A stretch of 8,360 bases of DNA from Pseudomonadota bacterium (GTDB taxonomy: Bacteria; Pseudomonadota; Alphaproteobacteria; Thalassobaculales; Thalassobaculaceae): positions 1-8,360 of the forward strand of contig JAQBUJ010000109.1 of NCBI GenBank assembly GCA_027623845.1, written 5' to 3'. A model generated the notes under the pieces. That model ran no database searches. It was not told where the DNA came from and saw only the letters and a program-made list of their open reading frames with translations. Shown here piece after piece: positions 1 to 8,276 of the stretch. Within the stretch, counting starts at the first letter, position 1. Each line of letters starts with the position of its first letter. The translations under genes and the position numbers were made by a program.

Positions 1-3000
1 TATTTCAAGCAATGCTTCGCCCAGGTGACCAACCCGCCGATCGATCCGATCCGCGAAGAATTGGTGATGTCGCTGGTTTCTCTAATCGGGCCGCGTCCGA
101 ACTTGCTGGAACCCGAGGGCGCCGGCTCCCGCCATCGCCTGGAAGTACGCCAACCGATCATCAGCAATCTTGATCTGGAGCGTATCCGCCAGATCGAGAA
201 CCATCTGGACCACGGCTTCCGCACCTCGACCCTGAGCATTACCTACCCGGCGGTCGAAGGTGTCGGCGGGATGGAAAACGCCATGAAGCGGCTGTTCCAG
301 GAGGCCGAGGACGCGGTGAAGGGGGGATACAATATTCTCATCCTCTCCGACCGGGATGTCGATGCCGATCATATTCCGATCCCTTCATTGCTGGCGACGG
401 CCGGCGTGCACCATCATCTGATCCGCGAAGGTTTACGGACCAGCGTCGGCCTGGTGGTTGAAACCGGCGAGGCGCGGCAAGTCCACGACTTCTGTCTGCT
501 GGCGGGCTATGGCGCCGAAGCGATCAATCCTTATCTGGCATTCGACACGCTGTCGGATCTGCGGCTCCGCATGCATCAGCCACCCGAGATCGAGGAGCTG
601 CACCAGCGCTATATCAAGGCGGTGGATAAGGGCATTCTCAAGGTCATCTCGAAGATGGGTATTTCGACCTATCAATCCTATTGCGGGGCGCAGATCTTTG
701 ACGCCGTCGGCTTGTCCGACGCGCTCTTGGCCCGCTATTTCACCGGCACCAAATGCGCCATCGGCGGCATTGGGATGGAGGAACTGGCGAACGAGGCGGT
801 GCGCCGACATGCGATCGCCTATCAAGGTGTGCTGCAGTTCAGCGGTGCGTTGGATATCGGCGGCAACCTGTCGTTTCGTCTGCGCGGGGAGACCCATGCC
901 TGGACACCGGAAACCATTGGTCTGTTGCAGCACGCAGCCCGCTCCGGCGATCAGCGACGCTATCGAGCCTATGCCAAGAAAATGAACGATCAGTCGCTGA
1001 AGCTGCGCAATATCCGCGCCCTGTTCGAGATCAAGGTGAACGACACCCCGATCCCGCTGGACGAGGTTGAGCCGGCCACGGAAATCGTCAAGCGTTTCGC
1101 CACCGGCGCAATGTCTTTCGGCTCCATCTCCTGGGAGGCGCATACCACTTTGGCGATCGCCATGAACCGGATCGGCGGACGCTCCAACAGCGGCGAAGGC
1201 GGCGAGGACTCCAGACGTTTCACACCGCTGGAGAACGGCGATTCAATGGTCTCACGGATCAAGCAAGTCGCCTCCGGGCGCTTTGGCGTGACCACCGAGT
1301 ACCTGGTCAACGCGACCGATTTGCAAATTAAAATGGCCCAGGGCGCCAAGCCCGGCGAAGGCGGCCAGCTTCCCGGTCACAAGGTCGACGAGTGGATCGG
1401 TCGGGTCCGTCGTTCGACGCCCGGGGTTGGGCTGATCTCACCGCCGCCGCATCACGATATTTATTCGATCGAGGATCTGGCGCAACTGATCCATGATTTG
1501 AAGAACGTCAATCCAGCCGCCCGGGTCAGCGTCAAGCTGGTCTCGGAACTGGGTGTCGGAACCGTTGCGGCCGGCGTCGCCAAGGCGCATGCCGACCATG
1601 TGACGATCTCCGGCTTCGAGGGCGGTACCGGCGCCAGTCCGATCACCTCGATCCAGCATGCCGGCAGCCCATGGGAAATCGGCCTCGCCGAAACCCATGA
1701 GACGCTGGTCCGTAACCGCTTGCGCGGGCGCATCGCGGTACAGGTCGATGGCGGCTTCCGCACTGGGCGCGACGTGGTGATTGGCGCTTTGCTGGGCGCC
1801 GACGAGTTTGGTATCGCAACAGCGGCCCTGGTCTCTGCAGGCTGCATCATGATGCGCAAATGCCATCTGAACACCTGCCCCGTCGGGGTTGCGACCCAGG
1901 ACCCGGAACTGCGCAAGCTGTTCACTGGCCAGCCGGACCACGTGATCAACTTCTTCATGTTCCTGGCCGAAGAAGTACGCGAATTGATGGCCCAAATGGG
2001 GTTCCGCAATTTCCAAGACATGATCGGTCGGCGCGACCACCTTGGCACCCAGGCGGTGATCGAGCATTGGAAGGCGCGTAATCTGGACCTTTCGCGCATC
2101 CTGTACAATTTCGAGGTTCCTGCCGGGGTGGCGATCCATCAGTGCGAGGAGCAGGACCACGGTCTCGACAAGGCATTGGACAACATGCTGATCGAGAAGT
2201 CCGCGGCGGCGATTGACGCTGGTACGCCGGTCCGTATCGAGACCCCGGTCGCCAATACCAACCGCACTGTCGGCGCCATGCTTTCGGGTGAGATCGCGCG
2301 CAAATACGGCCATGACGGGCTGCCCGACAATACCATTCAGGTCAAACTGAAAGGCAGCGCTGGACAAAGCTTCGGCGCCTTTCTGAGCCGCGGCGTCACC
2401 TTCGAGCTGGAAGGTGGCGGCAACGACTATGTCGGCAAGGGGCTTTCCGGTGGCCGGTTGATCATTTACCCGGCCAAAGCCGGCAATTTCGCGCCCGAGC
2501 AAAACATCATCGTCGGCAACACGGTGCTGTATGGCGGCATTGAGGGCGAGTGCTTCTTCCGCGGCGTCGCGGGCGAGCGTTTCGCGGTGCGCAACTCCGG
2601 CGTCACGGCGGTGGTCGAGGGCGTTGGCGATCACGGCTGCGAGTATATGACCGGCGGCGTCATCGTGGTGCTTGGCCAGACCGGGCGTAACTTCGCCGCC
2701 GGCATGAGCGGCGGCATCGCCTATGTTCTGGACGAACGAGGCGATTTCGAGGAACGCTGCAACCTGGCGATGGTCGAGTTGGAATCCGTTGGCGAGGATG
2801 ACGCGCCGAAGGATGCCAAGATCGATCTGGCGCAAGACCTGACCCGCCATGATGCACAGCGTCTGAGAGACTTGATCGAGCGCCATGAATCCTATACCGG
2901 AAGCGGCCGGGCGCGGCAGATCCTGGATCTTTGGGATCAGTATCTACCGATGTTCGTGAAGGTGTTTCCGGTTGACTATCGCCGTGCGCTGCTGGAAATG

Positions 3001-3057
3001 CAGACTTCTTCCCAGACGGAAGAGCGAGAAGACGTCAGTGTTTTAGCGGGTGAGTGA
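1..3057 (+). CDS. gltB: Glutamate synthase (NADPH) large subunit, 5'-truncated by window edge
   Basis: This is the large (alpha) subunit of bacterial GOGAT, which converts glutamine and 2-oxoglutarate to two glutamates using electrons delivered by GltD. The open frame enters at base 1 (YFKQCFAQ) and runs 1018 codons to TGA, so the GTG at 25 is internal. Full subunits have about 1,480-1,550 residues, so the N-terminal amidotransferase domain and its catalytic Cys lie outside the window. Fragment residues 1 to about 295 are the central domain. About 300-715 form the FMN-binding synthase barrel, with GAKPGEGGQLPGH near 448-460, SPPPHHD at 480-486 and GGTGASP at 541-547. Cys615, Cys621 and Cys626 (C-x5-C-x4-C) match the 3Fe-4S cluster ligands of the family. 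From about 720 onward is the GXGXG beta-helix domain (KGSAGQSFGAF near 784, GLSGG at 814, GMSGG at 901). No frame break or missing motif is seen. gltD follows directly. Confidence 0.97.
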   Translation, partial: YFKQCFAQVTNPPIDPIREELVMSLVSLIGPRPNLLEPEGAGSRHRLEVRQPIISNLDLERIRQIENHLDHGFRTSTLSITYPAVEGVGGMENAMKRLFQEAEDAVKGGYNILILSDRDVDADHIPIPSLLATAGVHHHLIREGLRTSVGLVVETGEARQVHDFCLLAGYGAEAINPYLAFDTLSDLRLRMHQPPEIEELHQRYIKAVDKGILKVISKMGISTYQSYCGAQIFDAVGLSDALLARYFTGTKCAIGGIGMEELANEAVRRHAIAYQGVLQFSGALDIGGNLSFRLRGETHAWTPETIGLLQHAARSGDQRRYRAYAKKMNDQSLKLRNIRALFEIKVNDTPIPLDEVEPATEIVKRFATGAMSFGSISWEAHTTLAIAMNRIGGRSNSGEGGEDSRRFTPLENGDSMVSRIKQVASGRFGVTTEYLVNATDLQIKMAQGAKPGEGGQLPGHKVDEWIGRVRRSTPGVGLISPPPHHDIYSIEDLAQLIHDLKNVNPAARVSVKLVSELGVGTVAAGVAKAHADHVTISGFEGGTGASPITSIQHAGSPWEIGLAETHETLVRNRLRGRIAVQVDGGFRTGRDVVIGALLGADEFGIATAALVSAGCIMMRKCHLNTCPVGVATQDPELRKLFTGQPDHVINFFMFLAEEVRELMAQMGFRNFQDMIGRRDHLGTQAVIEHWKARNLDLSRILYNFEVPAGVAIHQCEEQDHGLDKALDNMLIEKSAAAIDAGTPVRIETPVANTNRTVGAMLSGEIARKYGHDGLPDNTIQVKLKGSAGQSFGAFLSRGVTFELEGGGNDYVGKGLSGGRLIIYPAKAGNFAPEQNIIVGNTVLYGGIEGECFFRGVAGERFAVRNSGVTAVVEGVGDHGCEYMTGGVIVVLGQTGRNFAAGMSGGIAYVLDERGDFEERCNLAMVELESVGEDDAPKDAKIDLAQDLTRHDAQRLRDLIERHESYTGSGRARQILDLWDQYLPMFVKVFPVDYRRALLEMQTSSQTEEREDVSVLAGE

Positions 3058-3059
3058 GT

Positions 3060-4488
3060 ATGGGTAAGCCAACAGGTTTCAAGGAAATCGCGCGCCGCGA
3101 CAACACCTATGCGCCGGTTGCCGAACGGATCAGGCATTATCGGGAATTCGTGATCCCGCTGCCTGAGGCTGAACTGCGTCAGCAGGGCGCTCGGTGCATG
3201 GATTGCGGTATTCCGTATTGCCACAATGGTTGCCCGGTCAATAACCTGATTCCCGACTGGAACGATCTGGTCTATGAGGGCAATTGGCGCGGCGCTCTCG
3301 ACGCGCTGCATGCAACCAACAATTTCCCGGAATTCCCCCGCCCCCTGCGAGGCGTCCTGCACCTTGAACATCACCGACAATCCGGTGACCATCAAGAACA
3401 TCGAGGCTGCGATCATCGATCGCGGCTGGCAGGAAGGCTGGATCGAGCCGAAGATCTCGCCGCGGCGCTCCGGCAAGCGGGTCGCGGTTATCGGCTCTGG
3501 GCCGGCCGGCCTCGCCTGCGCTCAGCAATTGGCGCGGGTTGGTCATGGGGTAACCTTATTCGAACGCAACGCCCGGCTCGGGGGCCTGTTGCGCTACGGG
3601 ATTCCCGATTTCAAGCTGGAGAAGCACCTGATTGATCGCCGGCTCTCGCAGATGCGAGCCGAAGGCGTCGAGTTTCGCTCCAATGTCGAGGTCGGCACCA
3701 CGGTTTCCGTCGACGATGTGATGGCCGAACATGACGCGGTGGTCCTGACCGGCGGGTCCGAGCAACCGCGCGACATGGCGATACCAGGTCGCGAGCTTGA
3801 TGGCGTGCATTTCGCCATGCATTTCCTTACCCAGCAGAACCGGCGCGTCGCCGAAGAGCATATTGGCCAAAACCGTCCAATCCTGGCCGGCGGCAAGCAT
3901 GTGGTTGTGATCGGCGGCGGCGATACCGGCTCCGATTGTGTCGGCACCTCGATCCGTCAGGGCGCCGCCTCGGTGACCCAGCTTGAAATCATGCCGAAAC
4001 CGCCCGAGTCGGAAGACAAATCCATGACCTGGCCAAACTGGCCATTGAAGCTACGCACCTCCTCGTCGCATCTGGAAGGGGCCGAGCGGGATTGGTCGGT
4101 CTCGACCCGCGCCTTCAAAGGCGACGGAAATCGGGTTACCTCGCTTGAGTTGGTCCGCAATAAATGGGAGGCCGGCGCCGACGGTCGCATGTCGATGGTC
4201 GAGGTTGAGGGCTCGGATTTTGAGATCAAGGCGGACCTGGTCCTATTGGCGATGGGCTTTTTGCATCCGCGCCACGACGGCGCCATTGAGGGTTACGGCG
4301 TCAAGCTGGACGAACGCGGTAACGTCCTGGCCGATACCGAACATTATCAGACGTCTCGGGCTGGCATCTTTGCCGCCGGTGATATGCGGCGGGGCCAATC
4401 CCTGGTGGTTTGGGCGATCCGCGAGGGACGTCAGGCCGCCCACGCGGTGGATACCTACCTGATGGGTAGCTCCAACTTGCCGATCTAA
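3060..4488 (+). pseudogene. gltD: Glutamate synthase (NADPH) small subunit, reading frame broken near 3336
   Basis: This is the FAD- and iron-sulfur-containing beta subunit of GOGAT, which oxidises NADPH and passes electrons to GltB. The first 92 codons (MGKPTGFKEIARRDN to NNFPEF) are in one frame and include Cys46, Cys49, Cys54 and Cys58 (C-x2-C-x4-C-x3-C), a 4Fe-4S ligand set. After 3335 the homology moves to another frame, beginning PAPCEASCTLN, and stays intact to TAA. That frame has an FAD Rossmann motif GSGPAG (3493-3510), the NADPH-site motif GGGDTG (3913-3930) and GIFAAGD (4363-4383). Relatives have about TGRxC between EF and PAPCEA; here a single C remains, so 14 bases appear lost. 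Adding 14 gives exactly 481 codons including stop. Read literally, translation ends at TGA 3633-3635 as a 191-residue product lacking the FAD and NADPH domains. The ATG at 3060 fits the family N-terminus; GTG 3054, overlapping the gltB stop, is the alternative. Gene identity is near certain; whether it is truly inactive is not. Confidence 0.9.
3330..3348 (+). other. Frame-break point in gltD (apparent 14-base deletion)
   Basis: GAA TTC (3330-3335, Glu-Phe) is followed by one unpaired C (3336). CCC GCC CCC TGC (3337-3348, Pro-Ala-Pro-Cys) then continues in the next frame. From what is known of the family, about five residues, Thr-Gly-Arg-(Ile/Val)-Cys, belong between Phe and Pro. The leftover C would be the third base of the lost Cys codon, so a single 14-base deletion explains the break. 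The missing Cys belongs to the second Fe-S ligand group. The site is C-rich (runs of 5 and 5 C), which could favour slippage or sequencing and assembly error. Confidence 0.8.
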
Positions 4489-4528
4489 AATTCCGTCACC
4501 GCTTCAGGTCGATCGACGAGACGATTAC
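4489..4528. other. Convergent intergenic gap between gltD and hyuB
   Basis: These 40 bases separate the stop codons of gltD (+) and hyuB (-). I see no strong stem-loop followed by a T-run on either strand. A perfect 10-base palindrome, GTCGATCGAC, sits at 4508-4517, but it has no loop of its own. The only other pairing noticed is a weak CGTC/GACG match around it. No terminator is called. Confidence 0.6.
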
Positions 4529-6181
4529 TCAGGTTAAAGCCGTCTTCCGGTCCGCCAGATCGGCTGCAGTGGCCTGTGGCTCCCTCGCCCCTGGATCGCC
4601 GTAGCCGCCACCGCCGGCGGTTTCCACCAGCACACGGTCGCCGGGTGCCAACCGTTCGACGGTTTTCGAGTTGATCACCTGCTCGGTCCCGTCGGCCCGG
4701 CGGATCACCGAGCGAGCCGGAGCCCCCGAACCACCGCCAAGCCGGCCGCGCGCCGGATAGGCATGGCGCTCTCCCCGGTGGGTGAAGACCACCTCGCCGG
4801 ACAGGATCTCGTATTCCCGCACCAGACCCAAGCCACCACGAAAGGCCCCCTGACCGCCTGAACCAGATCGAAGCTCGGTTCGGTGAACCCGGATCGGGGC
4901 GTCCATCTCTAGCGCTTCCACGGGCAGGTTCATGCAATTGGTGCCGTCGGTCTCGATCACATCAACCCCGTCCATCCCATCGCTGGCGCCGCTACCCGAG
5001 GCAATCAGTTCACCAATGACATAGCGGCTGCTATCCGGCCGGGCTCCGCCAAAAGCCAGCAGCAGCATTTCGCCCGCCGCGTCGGCCGGCGCCCGCTCCG
5101 GCACGGCCTGGCCTAGCGCCCCGACGATGCAACCGGAGATCCGTTTGATGGTCGAGGTTCGGGCATTGACCGGCGCCGGCTCTCGGGGGTTAACCAAACT
5201 CCCCTCGGGAAGATGCAGGCTGATCGGGCGAAAACAACCGCCATTGGTCGGAATATCCGGGTCGGTCATCGCATGCACCGCAAAATAGGCCGCCGCGTGG
5301 GAGCCCGACGGCATGCAGTTGAACGGCCCGCGCACCTGGGGGGCGGTTCCGGTAAAATCCACATGCACGGTGTCATCGGCAATGGTCACCATCACCTCAA
5401 TACGGATCGGCGTATCCAGATCGATCCCATCATTATCGAGAAAGTCGTGATAGCCGTAGCGGCCATCGGGGATCGTCCGGATCGCCTCGCGGGTCATCCG
5501 CTCGGAGCGCGCCAATAGATCAGCGAAAATTCCCGTGAGCGTCGCACCGCCATAGCGCGCCGCAAGCTCACCCAGCCGCCGGCGTCCGATTTCGCAGGCC
5601 GCTATCTGCGCGTTCAAGTCGCCGGTAAAGCTGTCCGGCATGCGCACATTCAAGCGCAGCATTTTTATCAAAGTGTCATTCACCACGCCGCGATCCATGA
5701 ACTTCAGCGGCGGAATTCGGATACCTTCCTGATAGATCTCGGTCGCGTTGGTCGGCACCGAGCCAGGCGACATGCCGCCGACATCCTGGTGATGGGTCAT
5801 CGCGGCGCTGAACGCGATCGGGCGGCCAGCGTGGAAGATCGGCATGACAAGCGCGATATCCGGCAGATGCGTGCCGCCGAGATAAGGATCGTTCATGATG
5901 TAAACATCGCCATCGACCATGGTCTCGGCTGGGAATTCGTCGAGGATCGCCCGCACGACCGGAATTAAGGTCGCCAGATGGATCGGGATGGCGATCGCCT
6001 GGGCCAGGGTCTCACCCTCCAGGGTGAACAGACTTGCCGAGGCGTCCAGCCCTTCCTTGACGATCGGCGAGAAAGAGCTGCGGAACAGGGTCGACTGCAT
6101 CTCATTGGCGATCCCCTCAAGTTTGTTGCGAACCACCTCGACGGTAATCGGGTCCGGTATATCGTTGCGATGCGGCATCAT
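4529..6181 (-). CDS. hyuB: Hydantoinase B/oxoprolinase family protein (HyuB-like subunit)
   Basis: This is the B subunit of an ATP-dependent hydantoinase/oxoprolinase-type enzyme, a superfamily that includes N-methylhydantoinase, 5-oxoprolinase and acetone/acetophenone carboxylases. The 550 residues cover the whole family domain. It opens DPITVEVVRNKLEGIANEM at 10-28, followed by NDPYLGGTHLPD (97-108) and THHQDVGG (129-136). The His/Asp-rich 129-136 stretch resembles the metal-site region of relatives; that role is inferred. Near the C-terminus are GSGGQGAFRGGLGLVREYE (440-458) and the family-typical GGGGYGDP (523-530). The frame stays open upstream to 6265, but that extension lies inside hyuA. 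ATG 6181 is chosen because AAGGA (6192-6188) sits 6 bases before it and the start overlaps the hyuA stop as ATGA; a second ATG follows at 6178. The overlap implies translational coupling with hyuA. The substrate is undetermined. Confidence 0.93.
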   Translation of the reverse strand: MMPHRNDIPDPITVEVVRNKLEGIANEMQSTLFRSSFSPIVKEGLDASASLFTLEGETLAQAIAIPIHLATLIPVVRAILDEFPAETMVDGDVYIMNDPYLGGTHLPDIALVMPIFHAGRPIAFSAAMTHHQDVGGMSPGSVPTNATEIYQEGIRIPPLKFMDRGVVNDTLIKMLRLNVRMPDSFTGDLNAQIAACEIGRRRLGELAARYGGATLTGIFADLLARSERMTREAIRTIPDGRYGYHDFLDNDGIDLDTPIRIEVMVTIADDTVHVDFTGTAPQVRGPFNCMPSGSHAAAYFAVHAMTDPDIPTNGGCFRPISLHLPEGSLVNPREPAPVNARTSTIKRISGCIVGALGQAVPERAPADAAGEMLLLAFGGARPDSSRYVIGELIASGSGASDGMDGVDVIETDGTNCMNLPVEALEMDAPIRVHRTELRSGSGGQGAFRGGLGLVREYEILSGEVVFTHRGERHAYPARGRLGGGSGAPARSVIRRADGTEQVINSKTVERLAPGDRVLVETAGGGGYGDPGAREPQATAADLADRKTALT

Positions 6182-8265
6182 CCTGCGTCCTTCTTCCCAT
6201 CCCTGTCCGCGTCTCCAGTCTTTTCCAACAACAGCATGAGTGTATCCAGCACTCGGCCATGCCAACCCGGCGCCACCCAGGTTGTGGTGTCATCCTGCTC
6301 GATGATTACCGGGCCGTCGAATTCATGCCCCGGCGCCATCCGGGCCCGGTCCAGCACCGGCACCTGGAGCGCCGCCGCGCCCTCACCGGCAAGCACCGGG
6401 CGGACCGCCTTGACCGGATCACCCGCCGCCACCTGCAAGGCCGCGGGCCGGGTGTCGATCGGCCCTTGGTGCACGGTGCGCAAATTGACGATCCGTGTCT
6501 CGCCCTCGACCGAATGGCCATAGATCCTGTCGTGCAGCACCAGGAAGTCCCGGTATAGCGTCTCGAGCGGGTCCGGCCCGGCCAGATCCAAGGGCACTTC
6601 CAGATGGTAACCCTGGCCGACATAGCATAGGTCGGCAGAGTGAGAGATCTTGATATCGTCGGCGCTCAGTTGTTCCGCCGCCATCAGCGCGCCGGCCTCG
6701 ATATCCAACTTGGCCAGCGCCGCCGAAACCTCCGCCGGCGACAAACCGGAAAGCGGCCGCGCGAAGGACGCCGACACCTCGTGCTCCACCGGCGCGGCCA
6801 GCAACCCGGCGGCGGACAGCACTCCAGGATATCGCGGCACCAGAACCCCGGTCATCGACAGTTCTTCGGCCAGTGCACAAGCATGCAGCGCCCCACCACC
6901 GCCAAGCCCCAATAGAATAAAATCGCGCGGATCAAATCCCTGCTTGATCGAAACCAACCGGATGCCCTCGGCCATCTGCGCGGTCAGTACCCGGTGAATG
7001 CCCAGCGCCGCCGCCTCAACAGACAGCCCCAATGGGCCGGCAATCCGTTCGGCAATGGCCGCATACGCCTTTTCGCCATCCAGCGCCAAGCTGCCGCCGG
7101 CGAAATAGCCTGGATCGATCAGTCCCAACACCACCGAGGCATCGGTGACTGTGGCCTCGACACCGCCCCTGCCGTAGCAGGCCGGCCCCGGCGCCGAGCC
7201 GGCTGAATGCGGGCCGACCTTAAGGCCCCCGGCCCGGTCGATCCAGGCGATGCTGCCACCGCCGGAACCGATCGCATTCACATCGACCATTGGCACCCGC
7301 ACGGTGAACCCGTCGATTATGCCTTCTTGTCGAACCAATGGTTTGGCGTCATTCACCAGCGCGATGTCGCAGCTTGTCCCACCGATATCCACGGTGATCA
7401 GATTGCGATAGCCGTTCGCCTCGCCTTCCGCCAAGCCACCGATCACCCCCGCCGCCGGGCCAGACAGAAACAATCGTACCGGTCGGCGTCGGGCGATGGC
7501 TGCGCCGGCCAAGCCACCGCGCGATTGCATGACCCGCAGCGGCGCGTCGACCGCCGCACCGACCAACGCCTCGGCCAGATTAGCCAGATAAGCGTCAACG
7601 GTCGGCTTGATATAAGCGTCAAAGGCAGTGACCACCGTGCGTTCGTACTCGCGGAATACCGGGTCGATGTCACTGGAAAGCGAGACCGGCAGATCTGGCC
7701 AACGCTCGGCGACGATGGCGCGAATGCGCCGTTCATGAGCTGGATTGGCGAAGGAGAACAGCAGCGTCACCGCAAGCGAAGTTGCGCCTTCGACCAACAG
7801 CTGTTCCACCGCCCGGATCACGCTAGCCTCATCAAGCGGGCGCAGCACCGCGCCGTCCGGGCCTATCCGTTCAGCGACACCAACGCGCCGACGCCCCGGC
7901 GCCAGAAACACCGGAGTCTCGGTCGCCAGGCGAACGCTGTACATTTGCTGACGCATCTGCCGGCCGATTTCCAGCACATCGCGAAAGCCCTCGGTGGTCA
8001 GCAAGCCGACCACCGCTCCCTTGCGCTCCAGCACCGCATTGGTCGCCACGGTGGTGCCATGGGCAAAGACCGAGATCGACGCAGCGGGGACCGCATGGGA
8101 CGTGACCAATTCCTGCAAACCGGCAATTACCGCCAAGCTGGGGTCGCCCGGCGTGCTCGCGATTTTGAACGCCAGGCGCCGGCCATCCGGCAGCGCGCAG
8201 GCGAAATCGGTGAAGGTGCCGCCGACATCGACACCGACCCGTATGTCCGGTTGGTTTACCTTCAC
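6178..8265 (-). CDS. hyuA: Hydantoinase/oxoprolinase family protein, ATP-binding subunit (HyuA-like)
   Basis: This is the A subunit of a hydantoinase/oxoprolinase-family enzyme. Its actin/hexokinase-like fold is expected to bind ATP and activate the substrate carbonyl, in complex with HyuB. The 695 residues match the usual length of about 680-720. The N-terminal domain has phosphate-binding VGVDVGGTFTDF (10-21) and AHGTTVATNAVLERKGA (68-84). The Hydantoinase_A domain has a second ATPase-type motif VDIGGTSCD (282-290), GSGGGS (323-328), GPHSAGSAPGPACYGRGG (341-358) and LGLGGGGALHACAL (442-455). The C-terminal part ends with GPVIIEQDDTTTWVAPGW, typical of the family. The start is GTG at 8265: GAGGGG (8276-8271) lies 5 bases upstream and the predicted protein begins just before the conserved N-terminal motif. 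The upstream gene ends 9 bases before this start, and the hyuA stop overlaps the hyuB start. Sequence alone does not separate hydantoin, oxoproline or other substrates. Confidence 0.94.
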   Translation of the reverse strand: MKVNQPDIRVGVDVGGTFTDFACALPDGRRLAFKIASTPGDPSLAVIAGLQELVTSHAVPAASISVFAHGTTVATNAVLERKGAVVGLLTTEGFRDVLEIGRQMRQQMYSVRLATETPVFLAPGRRRVGVAERIGPDGAVLRPLDEASVIRAVEQLLVEGATSLAVTLLFSFANPAHERRIRAIVAERWPDLPVSLSSDIDPVFREYERTVVTAFDAYIKPTVDAYLANLAEALVGAAVDAPLRVMQSRGGLAGAAIARRRPVRLFLSGPAAGVIGGLAEGEANGYRNLITVDIGGTSCDIALVNDAKPLVRQEGIIDGFTVRVPMVDVNAIGSGGGSIAWIDRAGGLKVGPHSAGSAPGPACYGRGGVEATVTDASVVLGLIDPGYFAGGSLALDGEKAYAAIAERIAGPLGLSVEAAALGIHRVLTAQMAEGIRLVSIKQGFDPRDFILLGLGGGGALHACALAEELSMTGVLVPRYPGVLSAAGLLAAPVEHEVSASFARPLSGLSPAEVSAALAKLDIEAGALMAAEQLSADDIKISHSADLCYVGQGYHLEVPLDLAGPDPLETLYRDFLVLHDRIYGHSVEGETRIVNLRTVHQGPIDTRPAALQVAAGDPVKAVRPVLAGEGAAALQVPVLDRARMAPGHEFDGPVIIEQDDTTTWVAPGWHGRVLDTLMLLLEKTGDADRDGKKDAG
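6188..6192 (-). promoter_or_regulatory. Ribosome binding site of hyuB inside the end of hyuA
   Basis: AAGGA, within the purine stretch GAAGAAGGA (6196-6188), lies 6 bases before the ATG at 6181. It selects the 550-residue HyuB start over the longer open frame reaching 6265. Confidence 0.7.
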
Positions 8266-8270
8266 CTCGA

Positions 8271-8276
8271 CCCCTC
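8271..8276 (-). promoter_or_regulatory. Ribosome binding site deciding the GTG start of hyuA
   Basis: GAGGGG on the minus strand lies 5 bases before the GTG at 8265 and overlaps the TGA of the upstream gene. It supports the non-ATG start, for which no nearby in-frame ATG competes, and suggests that ribosomes finishing the upstream gene can restart on hyuA. Confidence 0.65.

Noticed and set aside
433..1143. Open frame of 236 codons on the minus strand inside gltB
   Set aside because: It lies wholly opposite the conserved central domain of gltB and has no family features of its own.
1438..2886. Long open frame (482 codons) on the strand opposite gltB
   Set aside because: It is antisense to the conserved FMN and GXGXG regions of gltB, shows no recognisable domain, and is a common by-product of codon bias in GC-rich genes.
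3274..3336. Internal ATG at 3274 as the start of a separate downstream GltD protein
   Set aside because: The residues from this ATG to about 3336 are out-of-frame translation of the true GltD N-terminal region and resemble nothing. Homology begins only after the break point.
3333..3348. Programmed +1 ribosomal frameshift in gltD at the TTC CCC C run
   Set aside because: CCC-C can be slip-prone, and skipping one base would join the two frames. The joined 475-residue protein would still lack about five conserved residues, including a cluster-ligand Cys, and I know of no frameshift control in gltD. A 14-base loss explains the data better.
4508..4517. Palindrome GTCGATCGAC as an operator or terminator
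   Set aside because: A 10-base perfect palindrome with no loop and no T-run, lying between two gene ends rather than at a promoter, is weak evidence for either role.
6182..6265. N-terminal extension of HyuB to 6265
   Set aside because: It would overlap hyuA by more than 80 bases and adds residues unlike the family N-terminus. The start at 6181 has a well-placed ribosome binding site and a 4-base coupled overlap.
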